Below are positions 1-13,200 of a stretch of 64,000 nucleotides of DNA, piece after piece. The stretch is taken from contig VWZS01000654.1 of assembly GCA_013397075.1 (NCBI GenBank), positions 1,947,231 to 2,011,230 of the forward strand, read 5' to 3'. The translations under genes and the position numbers were made by a program. A model generated the notes under the pieces. That model was not told the origin of the DNA, did no database searches, and worked only from the letters and a program-made list of their open reading frames with translations. Within the stretch, counting starts at the first letter, position 1. Each line of letters opens with the position of its first letter. Source of the stretch: Rhabdornis inornatus. Taxonomy: Eukaryota > Chordata > Aves > Passeriformes > Rhabdornithidae.

Positions 1-570
1 GGGCAACCTGTGCCACCATCCTCACAATAAAGAATTTCTTCACGAAATCTTTTCTAAACCCACCCTCGTTCTGTTTAAAGCCATCCCCCTTTCTCCCATC
101 ACTGCATATCCTTGTAAAGTGTCATTCTCCCCTTTTTTTATAAGCCCCCTTAGGTACTAGGAGGCCCCAGTGAGGTCTGTCTAGAGCCTTATCTTGTCTG
201 GGCTGAACAATCACAAATCTCTCAGTCTGTCCTCTAGGAGGGTTCCTCCAGCCCCTGCACAGAGCATCTTTGTGGCCTCCTGTGGACATCTATGTCTTTC
301 TTGTGTTGGGGGCCCCAGAGCTGGACACAGCACTCCAAATGGGGTGTCAAGACAGCAAAGTAGAAGGCAGAATCACTTCACTTGGCCTGCTGGCCACACT
401 GTGTCTGATGCAGCCTGTGATGAGATTAGCTTTCTGCACTCTGAGCACAGTCTGTTCATGTCCAGCTTTTCATCCACAAGAATGCCCAATGAGGGGAGCT
501 CTCAGTGGATTTTCCCAGTCTGTACTCGTGTCTGTGGTTGCCTCAACACGGGTACAGTGTTTGAATGGAG
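1..570 (-). mobile_element. CR1 LINE fragment, cut by the window edge
   Basis: The plus strand reads as the reverse complement of a CR1 3' half: CTCACAATAAAGAATTTCTT, then TCTTTCTTGTGTTGGGGGCC and CTGGCCACACTGTGTCTGATG. Order and content match CR1 inserts in antisense orientation. Open frames across it are remnants or chance. Confidence 0.85.
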
Positions 571-3500
571 ACTTCTTGTGTCAAGTTTGTGCCCATCAGC
601 TCAGGTCATCTTAGCAGGCACTGCCAAGAACAACCTGACTCTGTCCATGCTACTCTTCCATCAGTTGTTTGCACACACTATGGAAAGCCCCTGAGGCACT
701 TTCTCCAGGCTGATGAGCCCCAGCTGTCTCAGCACTCATCTCCCCACCACAGTCTGACAGATGCTCCAAGCCCCTAACCTACCTAGCACATGTACTGCAG
801 CATTTCCCCACCCAAAATGTTTGATCACTGCTCTTCAGGTCAGCTTTTTGGGGAAGTCACTGGAGTGCCTGCACCTTTAATAACCCTTAATTTATTTGCC
901 CCTCTGTACTTTTCCTGTTGGCTTCTGGACTTCTGTGAGCTTGGAGTATCCTCAGCCCAGGAGTCACAGAAGAAGTCATATATTCTCCCCATGAAGAGCC
1001 ACCTCCTGTGCTGTGCTTTCATGTAACACTCCCCCAGCTCATTGCTTTCTACAAAAAGGACAAACTATTCCCTTCTCCACTCTAATTCCTGTTTATAAAA
1101 CTGCTTTACTATCTGCTTTCAATTGTCCTTCGTATTTTTTCCAAGCCATAAGCCAAGTTTCCTCATATGGAAACTGTTCTGCAATACTGATTCCCTTTCT
1201 TTTTCTTTTTGTGCTGGTCTTGTGCTGCTTTGCTGGATGAGGCCACTAGATTTGACTCATGCAGTATATAAGATGCAGGTGCCCCAGATATTTGTAATGT
1301 TATTACAATTTGTAATTGTAATGAGACTAAGTGGTTTTTTATTTTGCTCTATTCTTAATTTGTACTGATTCCTAATATTTAATTGCCTTTCTGCCCACTA
1401 AACAACACTGGAGCTAATGTTGTCATTAAAGTATTAAAATAAGATCCCATTTCGGAGATGCTTAAACAGTAGGATAACCTAACATAAGGTTAGGATTGCT
1501 TTTTCCCACATGTAGTACTGTAAATGTATCTGTAATAAATTTTGTCCTTTTTTTCCCACTCATTTTCATGCTACATGTGCTTAAGATTGTCACTCATCTT
1601 GTCCACTCTTTTTCACAACATCTAGATAAAATAGTGAAGAGCAAGGACAAGCATGTCCCACAAGTCATGTAGCCCCATGAATGACTTTCAACATGAAATC
1701 TGACCACCTTTCATTGTCTTTTAACCAGTTATTTAACTTCCATGGACTTCTCATCCCATGGTGATTTCATTTCCTTAAGAAGCTTTAACTGAAGACCTCC
1801 TCAAAGATCTTATGGAAATGTAAGCAGATTATATTCATCCATGTTTCTTACCTATGCACTGAGTCCTTCAAAAACCTTCCTAAGGCACAATTTTCTTTGG
1901 GGAAAAAAAAAATTTAAATTCTTCCATGTTCTCTTCTGTTTCTTTGGACACTTTCCTGGTTTTGTTTTTAGAACAGTTTTAGCCAGCTCTTGTTTTGTGG
2001 CTGACAGAGCTGTTTAGTCCTCTGGAAAGTTTTTAAAGATTGACCTTGTATATGTCACCTTTCAAGCTTTTGGATTTAAGACAGTTCCCAACTGCTACAG
2101 CAGTTTATAATCCAGATTTTTCATACTTGAGGGCCTGTAGCACTCCGTGGAGAACATCCCTGCCTTGGTGACTTGATCTTCTGTTCATTTTGTTGCTTAA
2201 CTCTGTCCCTGCCAGTGCTTCAGCCCAACACAGATGCTGTTCTTCAACACAGGTGTCAGGGCACAGCTGGCACAGGGCTGCCTGCACCAGGCAGGTGATG
2301 GTAAACTCGTTGTTTTACACTTTTTGTGACGTTTCATCACCCCTGTGGCAGTCTGGTGTGGCAGCAGTGATGTCCTGGGGCCCTTTGGAGCCTTTCTTCT
2401 GCTTTCACAGCCACTGTCCAGCTGAGGAGCAGGACAGAGGAAATGAACTGTGCCAGAAGGTTCATACAAATAGCTGCATTTTTTTATTATCAATGTAATC
2501 ACTTTGGCAAACTAGTTTCTACAGTCAAAAGATGCTTACGACTCTGTTTCTAAAACATCAGGCACATTAGTTACCCTAGAAGTGAAGTACCAAATAATTT
2601 CCTTTCTTAATAGCACATTTTAGGTGAAAGGCTTTAATTTTATATGTACACAGAGAACAAAAGTTCTGCACAGACAGTATTTTTGCACAGGACAAGAGAC
2701 CCCAATTTCAATGTTTACAGGACAGGAAGATGAAAGGGGTTAGAGTATCTGTTTTTGGCAGCTCAAATGGGAGATTTTGAGAAGGAAATTTTGTTTGTTG
2801 ATATGATGTAAATTCTATAAGGGCTCGGTCCTGCATTTCTACTTCATGTGTGTGCTTTCAAATGACTAAAGAAAACAAGGAAATTACTGAGAAATATCCA
2901 AGAACCTTCAACATATTGTTTGACTGGACATCAATGCAGGACACATTTAAGCTACGGTAAGAGTGTTGCACGGTAAAATTTCCTACCTTTGAACCTACTT
3001 GAAAGTACAGAAGTGGAAAAAATAAAATTTAAAAAAACCAAAACAGCAACTAGAATTTACATTCAAAATCAAATTTGTGTAAACAGTTTTACAAAGTTGT
3101 TTGTTCTGGAATTCCTCTGCAAGAGCTATAGCAGGAATGAGCAGGCAAGAATGAAAACAGCCTAACAAAAAATGAGCTATAAACATTCAAGTATCACTAA
3201 ACGTGTCCTGATTCTGTCGATCTACCTCACAGAGCACAGAGATCATCTTCCTGATGGCTTCATTACAGGTAGGGAGAGAGGTGTTGCTCAGTGCAAAGAA
3301 GAGGTACAGAATCAGGACCATAACAAGCAGCATTTACAAAGTCAATTAATCTCTTGGAGGTTGTTCAGGGCTAGATTTTTAGAGATAGAAAAAGCTGTTA
3401 GAAACTAACAGCAGGGGCACTGCTGAACCTGTCAGGTGCTAAAATTTATTTGCAGGTCTTCAGAAATCTGTCCCTGGTGCACAGTTTCCTCATTTAACAG

Positions 3501-3900
3501 GGAAAAAAAAGGGACAGTCACTTGACTGTGGTGAATTCATTGAGCCAGACTTTGGGAAACTGCAGGGACTTGGAGATTAGCACCTGCTCCTTCAGAAGCT
3601 GACAACTTAAGCCAGTCCCTGGTGGTGTTTATTTCCTAGTGTGAACCCCGTGTTTCTGCACAGAGCACATGGATGCCATTCTGCCTGCTCCTTACTCCTG
3701 TGAAAACCCTGTGGATGCCAAGAGGTGTGCTGCTCTGCTCAGCTGATGGATGGGGTCTTGGACAGAGCTCATCTGAGCTCCAGAGGAGTGGGAATGGTGA
3801 TGGGTGGTACATGGCTCTTGGAGCTGAGCCCTACAGCTCATGCTCACTCTTGTGAGCACTGGCCATGGGGTAGGACTGTCAGCATATGCCCTGCTCCAGT
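571..3900. other. Intergenic DNA downstream of the ferroxidase gene
   Basis: About 3.3 kb of AT-rich sequence without a recognisable exon, RNA gene or clear repeat. The open frames are short, lack family similarity and have no exon-like borders. An AATAAA-rich stretch on the minus strand could serve longer 3' UTRs of the ferroxidase gene. Confidence 0.6.
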
Positions 3901-3906
3901 TTTATT
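3901..3906 (-). promoter_or_regulatory. Candidate polyadenylation signal of the ferroxidase gene
   Basis: The coding strand has AATAAA 137 nt after the stop codon. The 3' UTR up to it would be short and would include an antisense CR1 tail (about 3,915-3,997). Further AATAAA copies occur downstream (for example opposite 3,629 and 3,448), so longer 3' UTRs are possible. Confidence 0.45.
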
Positions 3907-3914
3907 AGCAGCAT

Positions 3915-3997
3915 GTTGCCTGGCAGTATTAGGTTAATGGTTGGACTCAATGATCTTAGAGGTATTTTCCAACCTTAATGGTTTTATGGTTCTATGT
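3915..3997 (+). mobile_element. CR1 LINE 3' tail
   Basis: GGTTGGACTCAATGATCTTA, then TTTTCCAACCTTAATGG and a degraded GGTTTTATGGTTCTATG end: the typical CR1 3' terminus. It lies in the probable 3' UTR of the ferroxidase gene, in antisense. Confidence 0.8.
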
Positions 3998-4042
3998 TGT
4001 GAAATCCAGTGAGTCCCTGTGAATGATATTAGAAGTGGGGAT

Positions 4043-4245
4043 TTACAGGGAATCTGCCAGAAGTGCACTTTTGTCATGCAGAGCTGTGTAATGGATTCTA
4101 TTTCCTTGGTGAGTGATGAAGCAGAAGAAGATTAATGCTGTTGACAGTAGAACAAGTCCAATGCAAAAAAAAGCTGCGAGTATCAGGCTGGCTTCTCCAG
4201 GACTCAAAGTTTTGCCAAAAAAATTGCCCACTTTGTTGCCATAAT
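4043..4245 (-). CDS. CPHL1: Ferroxidase exon 20: transmembrane anchor and cytosolic tail
   Basis: The acceptor is TTTTAACAG, entry phase 1, with a TAA stop at 4,045-4,043. It encodes a hydrophobic helix (ASLILAAFFCIGLVLLSTAL and following residues to about 1142), then a 23-residue tail containing HQGNRIHYTALHDKS. Type I membrane topology follows. This exon separates the protein from secreted ceruloplasmin and aligns it with the hephaestin architecture. Confidence 0.92.
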
Positions 4246-7200
4246 CTGTTAAAAGAGAGTCATTAATGAGAAATCTGCGCATGAATCTAAAGAGTTTTAA
4301 ATGATATTTTAAAAATTCCTTACCCTTTTCAGTGGTTCCATTTGTTGCAGGAGTTGTATTGTATGCTCCAGTTGTGTGTCCTCCTTCTGAAGGAACTTCC
4401 CATTCTCTTCTCTCTTCTCAGAGAGAAAAAAAAGCATAGTTAAGTTGAAAGCCTTAATAAATATTTTTTTCTCTTTTGAAAAAGTAGAGTTGACTTTATT
4501 TCATTATTTCTACCTTGTTGATCTGAACGCAAATTGTGATTACATCATCTCAGCTGTTCCTCTGGGCAGCTCCACAGGCAACATTCCCCTTCTCTGGAGG
4601 CATCTCTGTTACTCCACTACTTACTGGAGTGCTGGGACAAGGAGTAACTTTTAAACTGAGAGAGGGTAGATTTAGATGGGCTGTAAGGAACACATTTTTT
4701 ATGATGAGGGAGGTGAGGCACTGGCAAGGTTGCCTAGAGAATGCCCCATCCCTGGCTGTGTTCAAGGCCAGGCTGGATGGGGCCTTGAACAATCTGCTCT
4801 AGTGGAAGGTGTCCCTGCCCATGGCAGGGGAGCTGGAACTAGATGATCTTTAAGGTGCCTTCCAACCCAAACCATTCCATGATTCAATTCTCCATTTGCT
4901 TGTCCATTTGAAATCTCACAGCCCCATGAATATGTGGAATCAAATAAATTCCTCATGTCCAAGAAAGGAGTATTTTGGCTACATTTGGCATCTACATTTG
5001 TCATCATGCTGCTACAGGGTTATAGGTATGAGGTGTGCCTACTGACAGTTTCAGTCTCTTGTAGAGGAGTGTAACAAGCACAGTGGGGACCGAGGCAGGA
5101 GATGCTGGATCCAGATGTTTAGTGAAGTGATGTGATGTGATGTGATGTGGAGAGGCTCCCAAAACACTTTTAGCTTCACTCACATGTCTTGGAAGAGACA
5201 AGCACCACTCAAAAAGTTTGCCAACTTTTCTTAGTCAAGAGGTCACTATTTCTTGGATGAGATGAACAACCATTTTCTGGAGCTCCTTTTATCCCAGCTG
5301 GTGTCTGCCTGTGCACCCAAACAGTTCTGCAAGTCATCTGGGGTCACAGGAATGAACCAGCACCATGCTGGACTGTAGGACCTCCCTTACAGTGTGGAAA
5401 AAAGGCTGAAAAACAGCTCTGCAGATGTTTTCTGCACCACCTTTAAATGACAAATGGTGCCTAGGCTGCCACTGTCTCAGAAGGGCACTTGTGAAGCACC
5501 AACTGCTTTCAAGTGGCAGCAAAGTGTACCAAAGATTGCTGCCTTTGCCATGTCATTAGGGGTGTTTGTCCTGTCTCTTATCACTGCTACCTGGCCATGG
5601 GAGTGCAGGTGCTTCCCACCCGTGCACAGATGAGCTCTCTTCCTTTCATCCCTGCCTTCCATCCAATTGTGCTGCAATACCACCTCTGACTCCTGGGATG
5701 TTTCTGATACTGCACCTGATTTATTGATGGTGTAGGTTGTCTCCATGCCAGCATGGATGTGATCAGCCACATGACAGTGCAGAAGCCAAGTTCCAGGATT
5801 TTCTGCTACGAGTTCAACTGTCTGGAAAGTTCCAGGGAAAAGGTCATATACATCTCCTCTGTGGTCCTTATCTGTCTGTGGCAAAGCAAAACCAGAATTG
5901 TGAGAGTCGTGCCTCAAATACTCCCCCATGGGCACTGAAATATTCCAGTTAGACTTCCAGCTCCTTAAGGTAGATCAAATGCTTCTTGTACATTTCTAGT
6001 GAGCATCAACCAGAGAAACTGAGGTCTGTGGACACCTCTCATTTAATCCATTATGTAACAAGACACCCCTCCTGATGACTCCAACTGTTGGTTGAGGAAA
6101 GATAGATTCTTTGAAAGACAGATTTTTCAGTAGTCCTGCCAGTAGCAAACTGTCACAGCATAAAACCATACTCTAACCCAGCATAACTCTAATTTCCTCC
6201 CTGGATCTTCCCTTACCCCTATGAGTAATTACATATTTTACCCACCTAAGCATGTCCTCTACTAGAGTAATAGAAGCTTTCAAAGGGTCTCATTCATTTA
6301 GTATTTCCTTCAAACGCAAAACTCCCACCAACCTCAGCATCAGCCCAAGGCTTTCTGCCTAAGTGACAAAACCAGGCTGAAAATATGGAATTCTTTTTGT
6401 AATTCTTATAAATTTCCCATCACACTATAAAAGTTTTACTTTGATTTATTTTACCAACCTTGAAGATGAAGGTCTGTGCATGGAAGTGAACTGTGTGGAT
6501 ATCCACTTCATTGCCCATTCCTATCAAATACCAGTTTGTCCTATCACCTTCATTCATCGTTAGACCCAAGAGACTGTTGTAAATCTTCCCATTGATTGCT
6601 GGAAGAATGTCAAAACAGGAATGATTAATAATTGGCCATGGTGTGGGTGATTATAATCTCTACTTCAGGCACCCTTTGCACTTTCAGGGGAGAAGGAGTG
6701 CTCAGGCAGAGAGGGGACAGGCATGTGTGGTCAGGACAAGTGCTGTCCATAGTGACCACTGCCACTGCAGGGAGACAGTCAGGCTTTTGTTTCATTTTCC
6801 AAATTGTGTATGTATACATCAGCAAACATTTTTCTGTCTTACAGAGCATCAAACTGGTTTTTTACTCGTTGAGATTGAACTCCTGAGCAAACTAGATTTA
6901 TGCTGAGAATCTACATGGAAAAAGAGGGAATAGAATTGTTGCCTAAGATGGGTACCAGCTGTAGAAAGAACAGTTTGCTTTGCCAGGGCTGTGTATGTCC
7001 CTATCCAGTCTATTCTGCCTGGCTCCTTGACTGGGTGCAAATACAGCCACAGTTTTAAAATATCATCCTTATGCTCCTAAAACAACAAGCCTTGGAGGAA
7101 CACGGTTCCCAAATGACAAGGGAATTCTGGCAGGGCAGCCTCTTCCTGAAAGTAGAAGAGTAAACTATCTTGTTAGAAAAATATCTTGTCTGGGCCTCGT

Positions 7201-10200
7201 GAAATCTTTTTGTATCCAGCATTGCAGTTTATGAAGTTGTCACATGGTTGGGTAACTGCAGGCTAAGTCCAATGTCTTCCTAAAAGGGCTATGGAAAATA
7301 AACCTCTTTCCTCTTGGCTGCTGCTGCTGAGTCCTACATACCATGCATGCTGTTGCCTTCTACAAAGTTCTCAGTGGAATTAAAATCATCAGGATTCTTG
7401 TGAAGGTATGTTTCAATATTGTCTTTCAAATACCAGGATTCATTTTCATCGAACACCATAAACAGAAGAGTAAATTCACGATCGATGTCCTTCCTTAGAC
7501 CTCTTTCATCTAAAGTTCCTTTTCTGCAAACTACAAGAGGCCCAATCAGACCACTATATGTGTCCTGAAATAAAATAAATATATGCATTACAGATTTTCA
7601 GTTCATCCAGTTATGAAATAAACACAGATTAATTGAAGATTAAATTGCTTTTTGCTAGCAGAAGAGAAAAAATCAGTCTGATTAAAAACTTCTTCCTCTG
7701 TGTGCCTCTCTGGTAATTTACCGAAGCAATGACCTCCAGTGACCCCTTTCAACCTTATTCATTCTGTGATTCTGTGATTTTGTGTAACGTTTTGTCTTTA
7801 CCCCAAATCCCTTCAACTTTAAGGGATTTGTTCTTTAAGGAGGAAGTCACATTACTGTGGTGCATGCCTTGGGGTTTCTGTAGATTAAATTACCCAGGCA
7901 TGTGCAACTGTTAGTAAAGAGGACAAAGCATCTAGCTCTGTAAATGGTTTCTCTAGCCTCTGGGACAGCTGGGTCCTCTCCCAGCTGAGAAGCAGGATCC
8001 CTTCAGAAATACTACACAATGCATCACGTTAGCCAAAGCACTGCAAGCTTTAATGGCCATTTCTTGTTTACCTTAACAAAATTTGCTGTAGAATAATAAA
8101 CCCAAGTGATACAATTCGGATCTGTTTTGCCAGGACCGGATCGTTCTGGGACGTTCCACCTGTAGGTGTTTATTTCCCCTGAAAGAGAGAGAGAACAGTT
8201 TTACCTTGAGCAGCTAAGTATTAGAGGCTTTGAATAGTATCTAACTCAGACCTCCTACCCTCCTCATCAAAAAATTGTCTGCATCAAAACTACCTGGAAG
8301 CATGCAGGAATGGGATAGGGATATGATTCTGCCTTCCAGGAGGTCAATGAGGTTACAGTAAATGCAGGCAGATTGTAGGCAAAATGTAGGCAAATGTAGG
8401 TGTAAATGAAGGCAGATTGCTCTGGAAAAGAAGATCTGCAAATGATACTGACAGAAGTGGCATCCCACAGAAGGAAGTTTACAGACAGGACTTTTCATCT
8501 TTCTCCTGGGCAAAACTTGTAGTAATTCAGTGATCTTGGCTGCTGATGCTTAAGGTCAGTCAAGGCATTGGAAGCTAAGCCCAGAAAATGTTTCTTTGAC
8601 CTTCTCAATTGAAAAGGGCAAAAAGAAGTGGCAGTTGCCACTGGGATTTTGCAGAGGATGCTGCAGAAGTGTGTCAGCTGAGGGCCCAGACAGGAGAGCT
8701 GAGTATGTACCAACCTGCTGTCTGGGAGCAGCAGGGGGGGGTCTTTCCTCTTCCAGATAAGCCCCTGCTCCTCAGCAATTACCAGGGAACCTCTATCCCT
8801 TCCCAAATGTCATAATCTCTGCCACATCCTCCCTGAGCGGAAATTCCCTGACCTCTGATTTAAAAAAACCCATAACAAATGGGTGAGGAAATCATCTATT
8901 TGAGTGAGGATAATTTCTCTTCACTGAACACAAACATCTGTGTTCAGATGAACTGCCTATGCTATGTTTCCCTTCTTTTTTTTGCTGGTACTGCAGGAAA
9001 GGGTAGGAGACCAAGACGTGATCAACACCTTGTCCTTTTAAGCGGTGGTGAAATGTTGAACCACGCAATCTCTGTCCCAAAAGTCTTTCAGAGTATCAAC
9101 AACCAAGAGCATTGTGGGAGACATGCTGTGAATCAGGTGAAAACCAGGAAATCACAGAACCATGGTTTTAGTACAGCTACAACCCAACAGCTGCCAATAG
9201 CTATGGGCATCTAGGCAAGGAGAGTCCTCAAGCTTAAAGGGTTGGGTAGTGACTGAGCCTAGTTTTGTGTCACCGAGCCACTACACTGTTCATGCATCAA
9301 TAAACAGTGGGTTTTATTGTATGGCGGTAACTACAAAAACAAAAAATTGTGACTCTCAACTCTTATACAGTATGAGATGGCTCTCATGTAAGTATTGCAA
9401 TATCATTTACTCTTACAGGATAAGCACCATGTCTTGGAGACAATAAGTCCATGTCATGGAGACATAGGCCAGGGAAGTGTTTCTCATCCCCCTGTATCTA
9501 ACCTACATGTCATCACCTCTTTTTAGAGAGTGTGATTAGAGAAGGGAGGCTGGTCATGGTCCTCCACTCCTTCCTTGCTTTTCCCTCCTCACCTCAGCAT
9601 GTTTGGAGGCTGTAAATGGAAAAAATCTCCACCCTACTTAAAAGCTGACACACTTCAGAAGGCATTGAAGACCCATCTTTGAAGTGCAAATAAGGCATAA
9701 CCCCTGAAAAGAGCTATAAACAGGAGGAAAATTGATGTTTTCTCCCCTTTTTTCACCTGAGTAAATGGAAAAATGGACAGGGAGACAACAAAGCTGTGGC
9801 AGATGAGAGCTGTTTTAGCATAGGCTGCTGCTCTCTGCATCTATTTACCATGCCCTCCCCCAGTTTCTTTAGGATCTGGCAGTGCTCTTAGGAGTACAGT
9901 TTGTCAGGATGCGAATCTGTCTGATGACTGATTTAGGATTTAGTAGAATTAGGCAGTCTTTGGCAAGTTTGGGGTGAGCAGTCCAGCCTGGCCTAGGAAG
10001 ACAGACAGTGAGGATTTCTAGACAATGGCAGTGGGGACTGAGGTGCCCAGAAATTTTTCCTATTTTCAGGGATTTAATTTCTATGTTAACTGCTCTTTCC
10101 AAACTTCTAAGGAAAAGTCAGTCCTTAGATCTTGCTGAAGAACACTTTTGGCTTACTCTCAAACACAGACACCTTCCCTCATCTAACTTATCCCAAGCCT

Positions 10201-13200
10201 GCTCCCATGTGGACACAGGAGACATGACAGTAGAGTTCCCATTGTTACACCTCAACTGCCAGCCTAACTGCATCAACAATATCATAAAGCAAATAATAAA
10301 ACAAGGGAATTGTATATAGATCAGTTCCTCTTTTTTCCCCTCCCCCATGTATGACACCTCAGGTGTACATTCATCAAACTCCAGCAAGGCAGATGTTGGC
10401 TCGTATTTGGACATGGATTTCTGTGTATTTGTACTGTACAGATACAAATGCTCACAGGAAAAAAATTTCAGCTTGCAAAGAGCTTTATTACATGAAAATT
10501 TCTTTTAATTTAGTTTCACGCTGAAGTTCACAAATACTGTGAAAAGAATTGCATGAGTGTTGGAAAAGCAAAGGTGTGTACATTTTGGATCGACTATAAT
10601 GCCTGGGTTTGACTTCCTGCTAGAACGTAAACCCAACAAAAAAGTTGAAGTGCAGAAAGTTTAACTGGAATTTTTCTATATGAAAAGCTATTTTCCACTG
10701 TTTTCCTCACAAGAAACTGAGGCATATTTGGTACACTCTTCCAAAGATTGTTAATTTGCATGACAGCTACATTTTGCATTTTTATGCGTAACTCTGATTG
10801 CAAATGCCAAGTCTGTGTACCTTGAGAGAGGCAGAGTTAATATTAACATCTGCAGTTCTTACCTCTGAATTTGAAAGTTTTTAAAACATTGTTAGAGTGT
10901 CAGTCTGGAGACAAATGCAGCACTGGCTCACATTTCTCTTGCCATGATTATGGGCCTGCTTCTCTCTCTTTTGGAAGTTGTCCAGTGATGTTACCTTCCT
11001 GTTTCTACCCCTGATAGGAATGAAGGCTCATTCTCTGCCCAAACATGCCCACTTGATCAAGAACCTACATGTATAGCGACTGAGAACTGTAGCTGAATAA
11101 ATGTTAAGCATATTATGCCCGGGAGAACATACAGATATGGGCGAGTTTGAAAGAGAGATTATCATTAATGTGCTAAAATGCTTTTATATACAGCCTTTGT
11201 AGCTCAAAGAAAAGAAGGGAAAAAGAAAAAAAAGAAAGGGAGCCTTACCAGGGAGGGTAATTGGTGTCTCAGGCTGTTCTTCACAACCCACTTCTTCTAT
11301 ACCATGTGCACTTATCGAGTAAGGCCTGCTGGCTTTGTTCTTAAATACAATCAGTACGGAGTCACCAACCTCAGCATGGAGTAACGGCCCTAAATTCAGG
11401 TAGAAGATGCCTGTGACTAATGCTGCTTTTCTGAATTCAACAAACTTTCAATAGCTTGGCCTAGGAGTGGAGCCAAGGTCTCTATCAAAACCCTTGGGTT
11501 TTCTATTCTTCCAGGAAAGCCATCAAAATTGGTTTATCTCACCTGATTAAAAGCTTCATATGTATAAATAGTCCCTTTTCAGTCAATGAAGAGAATTGTT
11601 CTCTCTGAAGACAGGTCTTTGGACAGCTGGTTTTTAAGGAAAATTCCTGAGGATGGTTTGTGAATCTTTCACAAATTTATTTCTTAAGCTGGTAATTGCC
11701 ACTTTTTTTTGTTTTAACTTTTTTTTTTTTTAACTCTTGTTTTTCAGAAAAGGAAATAGCAAATATATTCCTAGAGAAGGTTATCCCAAGGGAGCAGCAT
11801 GAAACTGTATCAGGGGAGGCTTAGTTTCGATATAAGGAAAAGGTTCTTCACCCAGAGGGTGGCTGGGCAGTGGAACAGGCTCCCCAGGGAAGTGGTCACA
11901 ACACCAAGCCCGACAGAGTTCATTTGTGTCAGAAGCGTTTACTCTCAGAAACATGGAGTGATTTTGTGCAGGGCCAGGAGTTGGAATTCAATGATCTTCC
12001 AACTCAAAATATTCTATGATTCTATGACTATTTTATGACCAGTTGTTGCCCACTTTTGACCCCGTAAAAAACATGAGCTGATGGTTATTTTATGATGGGT
12101 AAAATTCTGTCTTGCCCAATTGCAAACACAAATCCATCTCCTTAATATTGTTTTAATCTCTTTACAAGAGTCTCTCCTATGTTACAAACTCTGAAGCTGA
12201 ATTGAATCCTGGAATTGCCATTATAGCACTCCTTAGGATACTCCTTTTTCATGTTCAAGAATGAATTCTTTAATTTGGAAAGGATCTTTACACTCAGCAA
12301 TTACATAAATAGCATGTAAAATCACTGATACTGGGAATAGGCATCAGTATTCCTTATTTTCCATCTTTTAAAAGCTAGAAATCATCTTAGTTTTTGGAAA
12401 GCAATCCTCTTTCTGACCACAGGCTTGGTCTGTGAGACATGAGAGCTACTTGCCCAGGATTTCCAGGTGTTCCTCCTCTTCTGTCCTCGCTTTGCGCTGT
12501 GTGAAGTTGCCACTTGTGTACTCCCTGTAAACCACCTTCTTGTATTTTGAACCGATCAGGTCCTCTGCTTGGCTCAGAAAAACATGCCCATAGCTGCAAA
12601 ATAAAAAGGCAATAAAAGCACTAAAGTGTACATATCTGAAAGCTAGTAGCTGTTATGTTAGTCACAATAGATTTGATGAGAATATACAGCTTGATCCAAT
12701 GTGCTGATGGATGTGAAGGCCCTGAGAGATGCAAGAGGTTTTAAACAGCAAGAGTGATAATCCTCACTGAATGCACACCCTCTTTGAACAGGGAAAGCTG
12801 ATGATAAGTTGCCCTCTCCAAGAATTTTGGGAACACAAATCCTTCACCAGAGCTGTCAGAGAAGAGGTAAAGTGCAAGATGAGAGTGGTTTCAGCTGCCC
12901 TCTCCAGCTGCATCCTTCACTCCAATAAAAGATACTGTCTGTCCCTGGAGACCTGAATGCTCTTATCATGTTGGCTACTTTTGCTATCCTGGCTATTAGT
13001 CAGCCGTGGGGAGATGATAAACAAAGCTTGACCTTCAAAAACAAATGCCATCATCTGAGATAAGAGGGAGCTGCTTTCCGCTTCCCTCTTGCTGCTGTGT
13101 GCTGCACAGGTTGGATGCTTTCCCAGTGTGATGATAAAACAGGTTAGATGCTTTCCCAGCATGATATTTTCCATTCTGCACCTGAAGAGGATGCTTTCCA

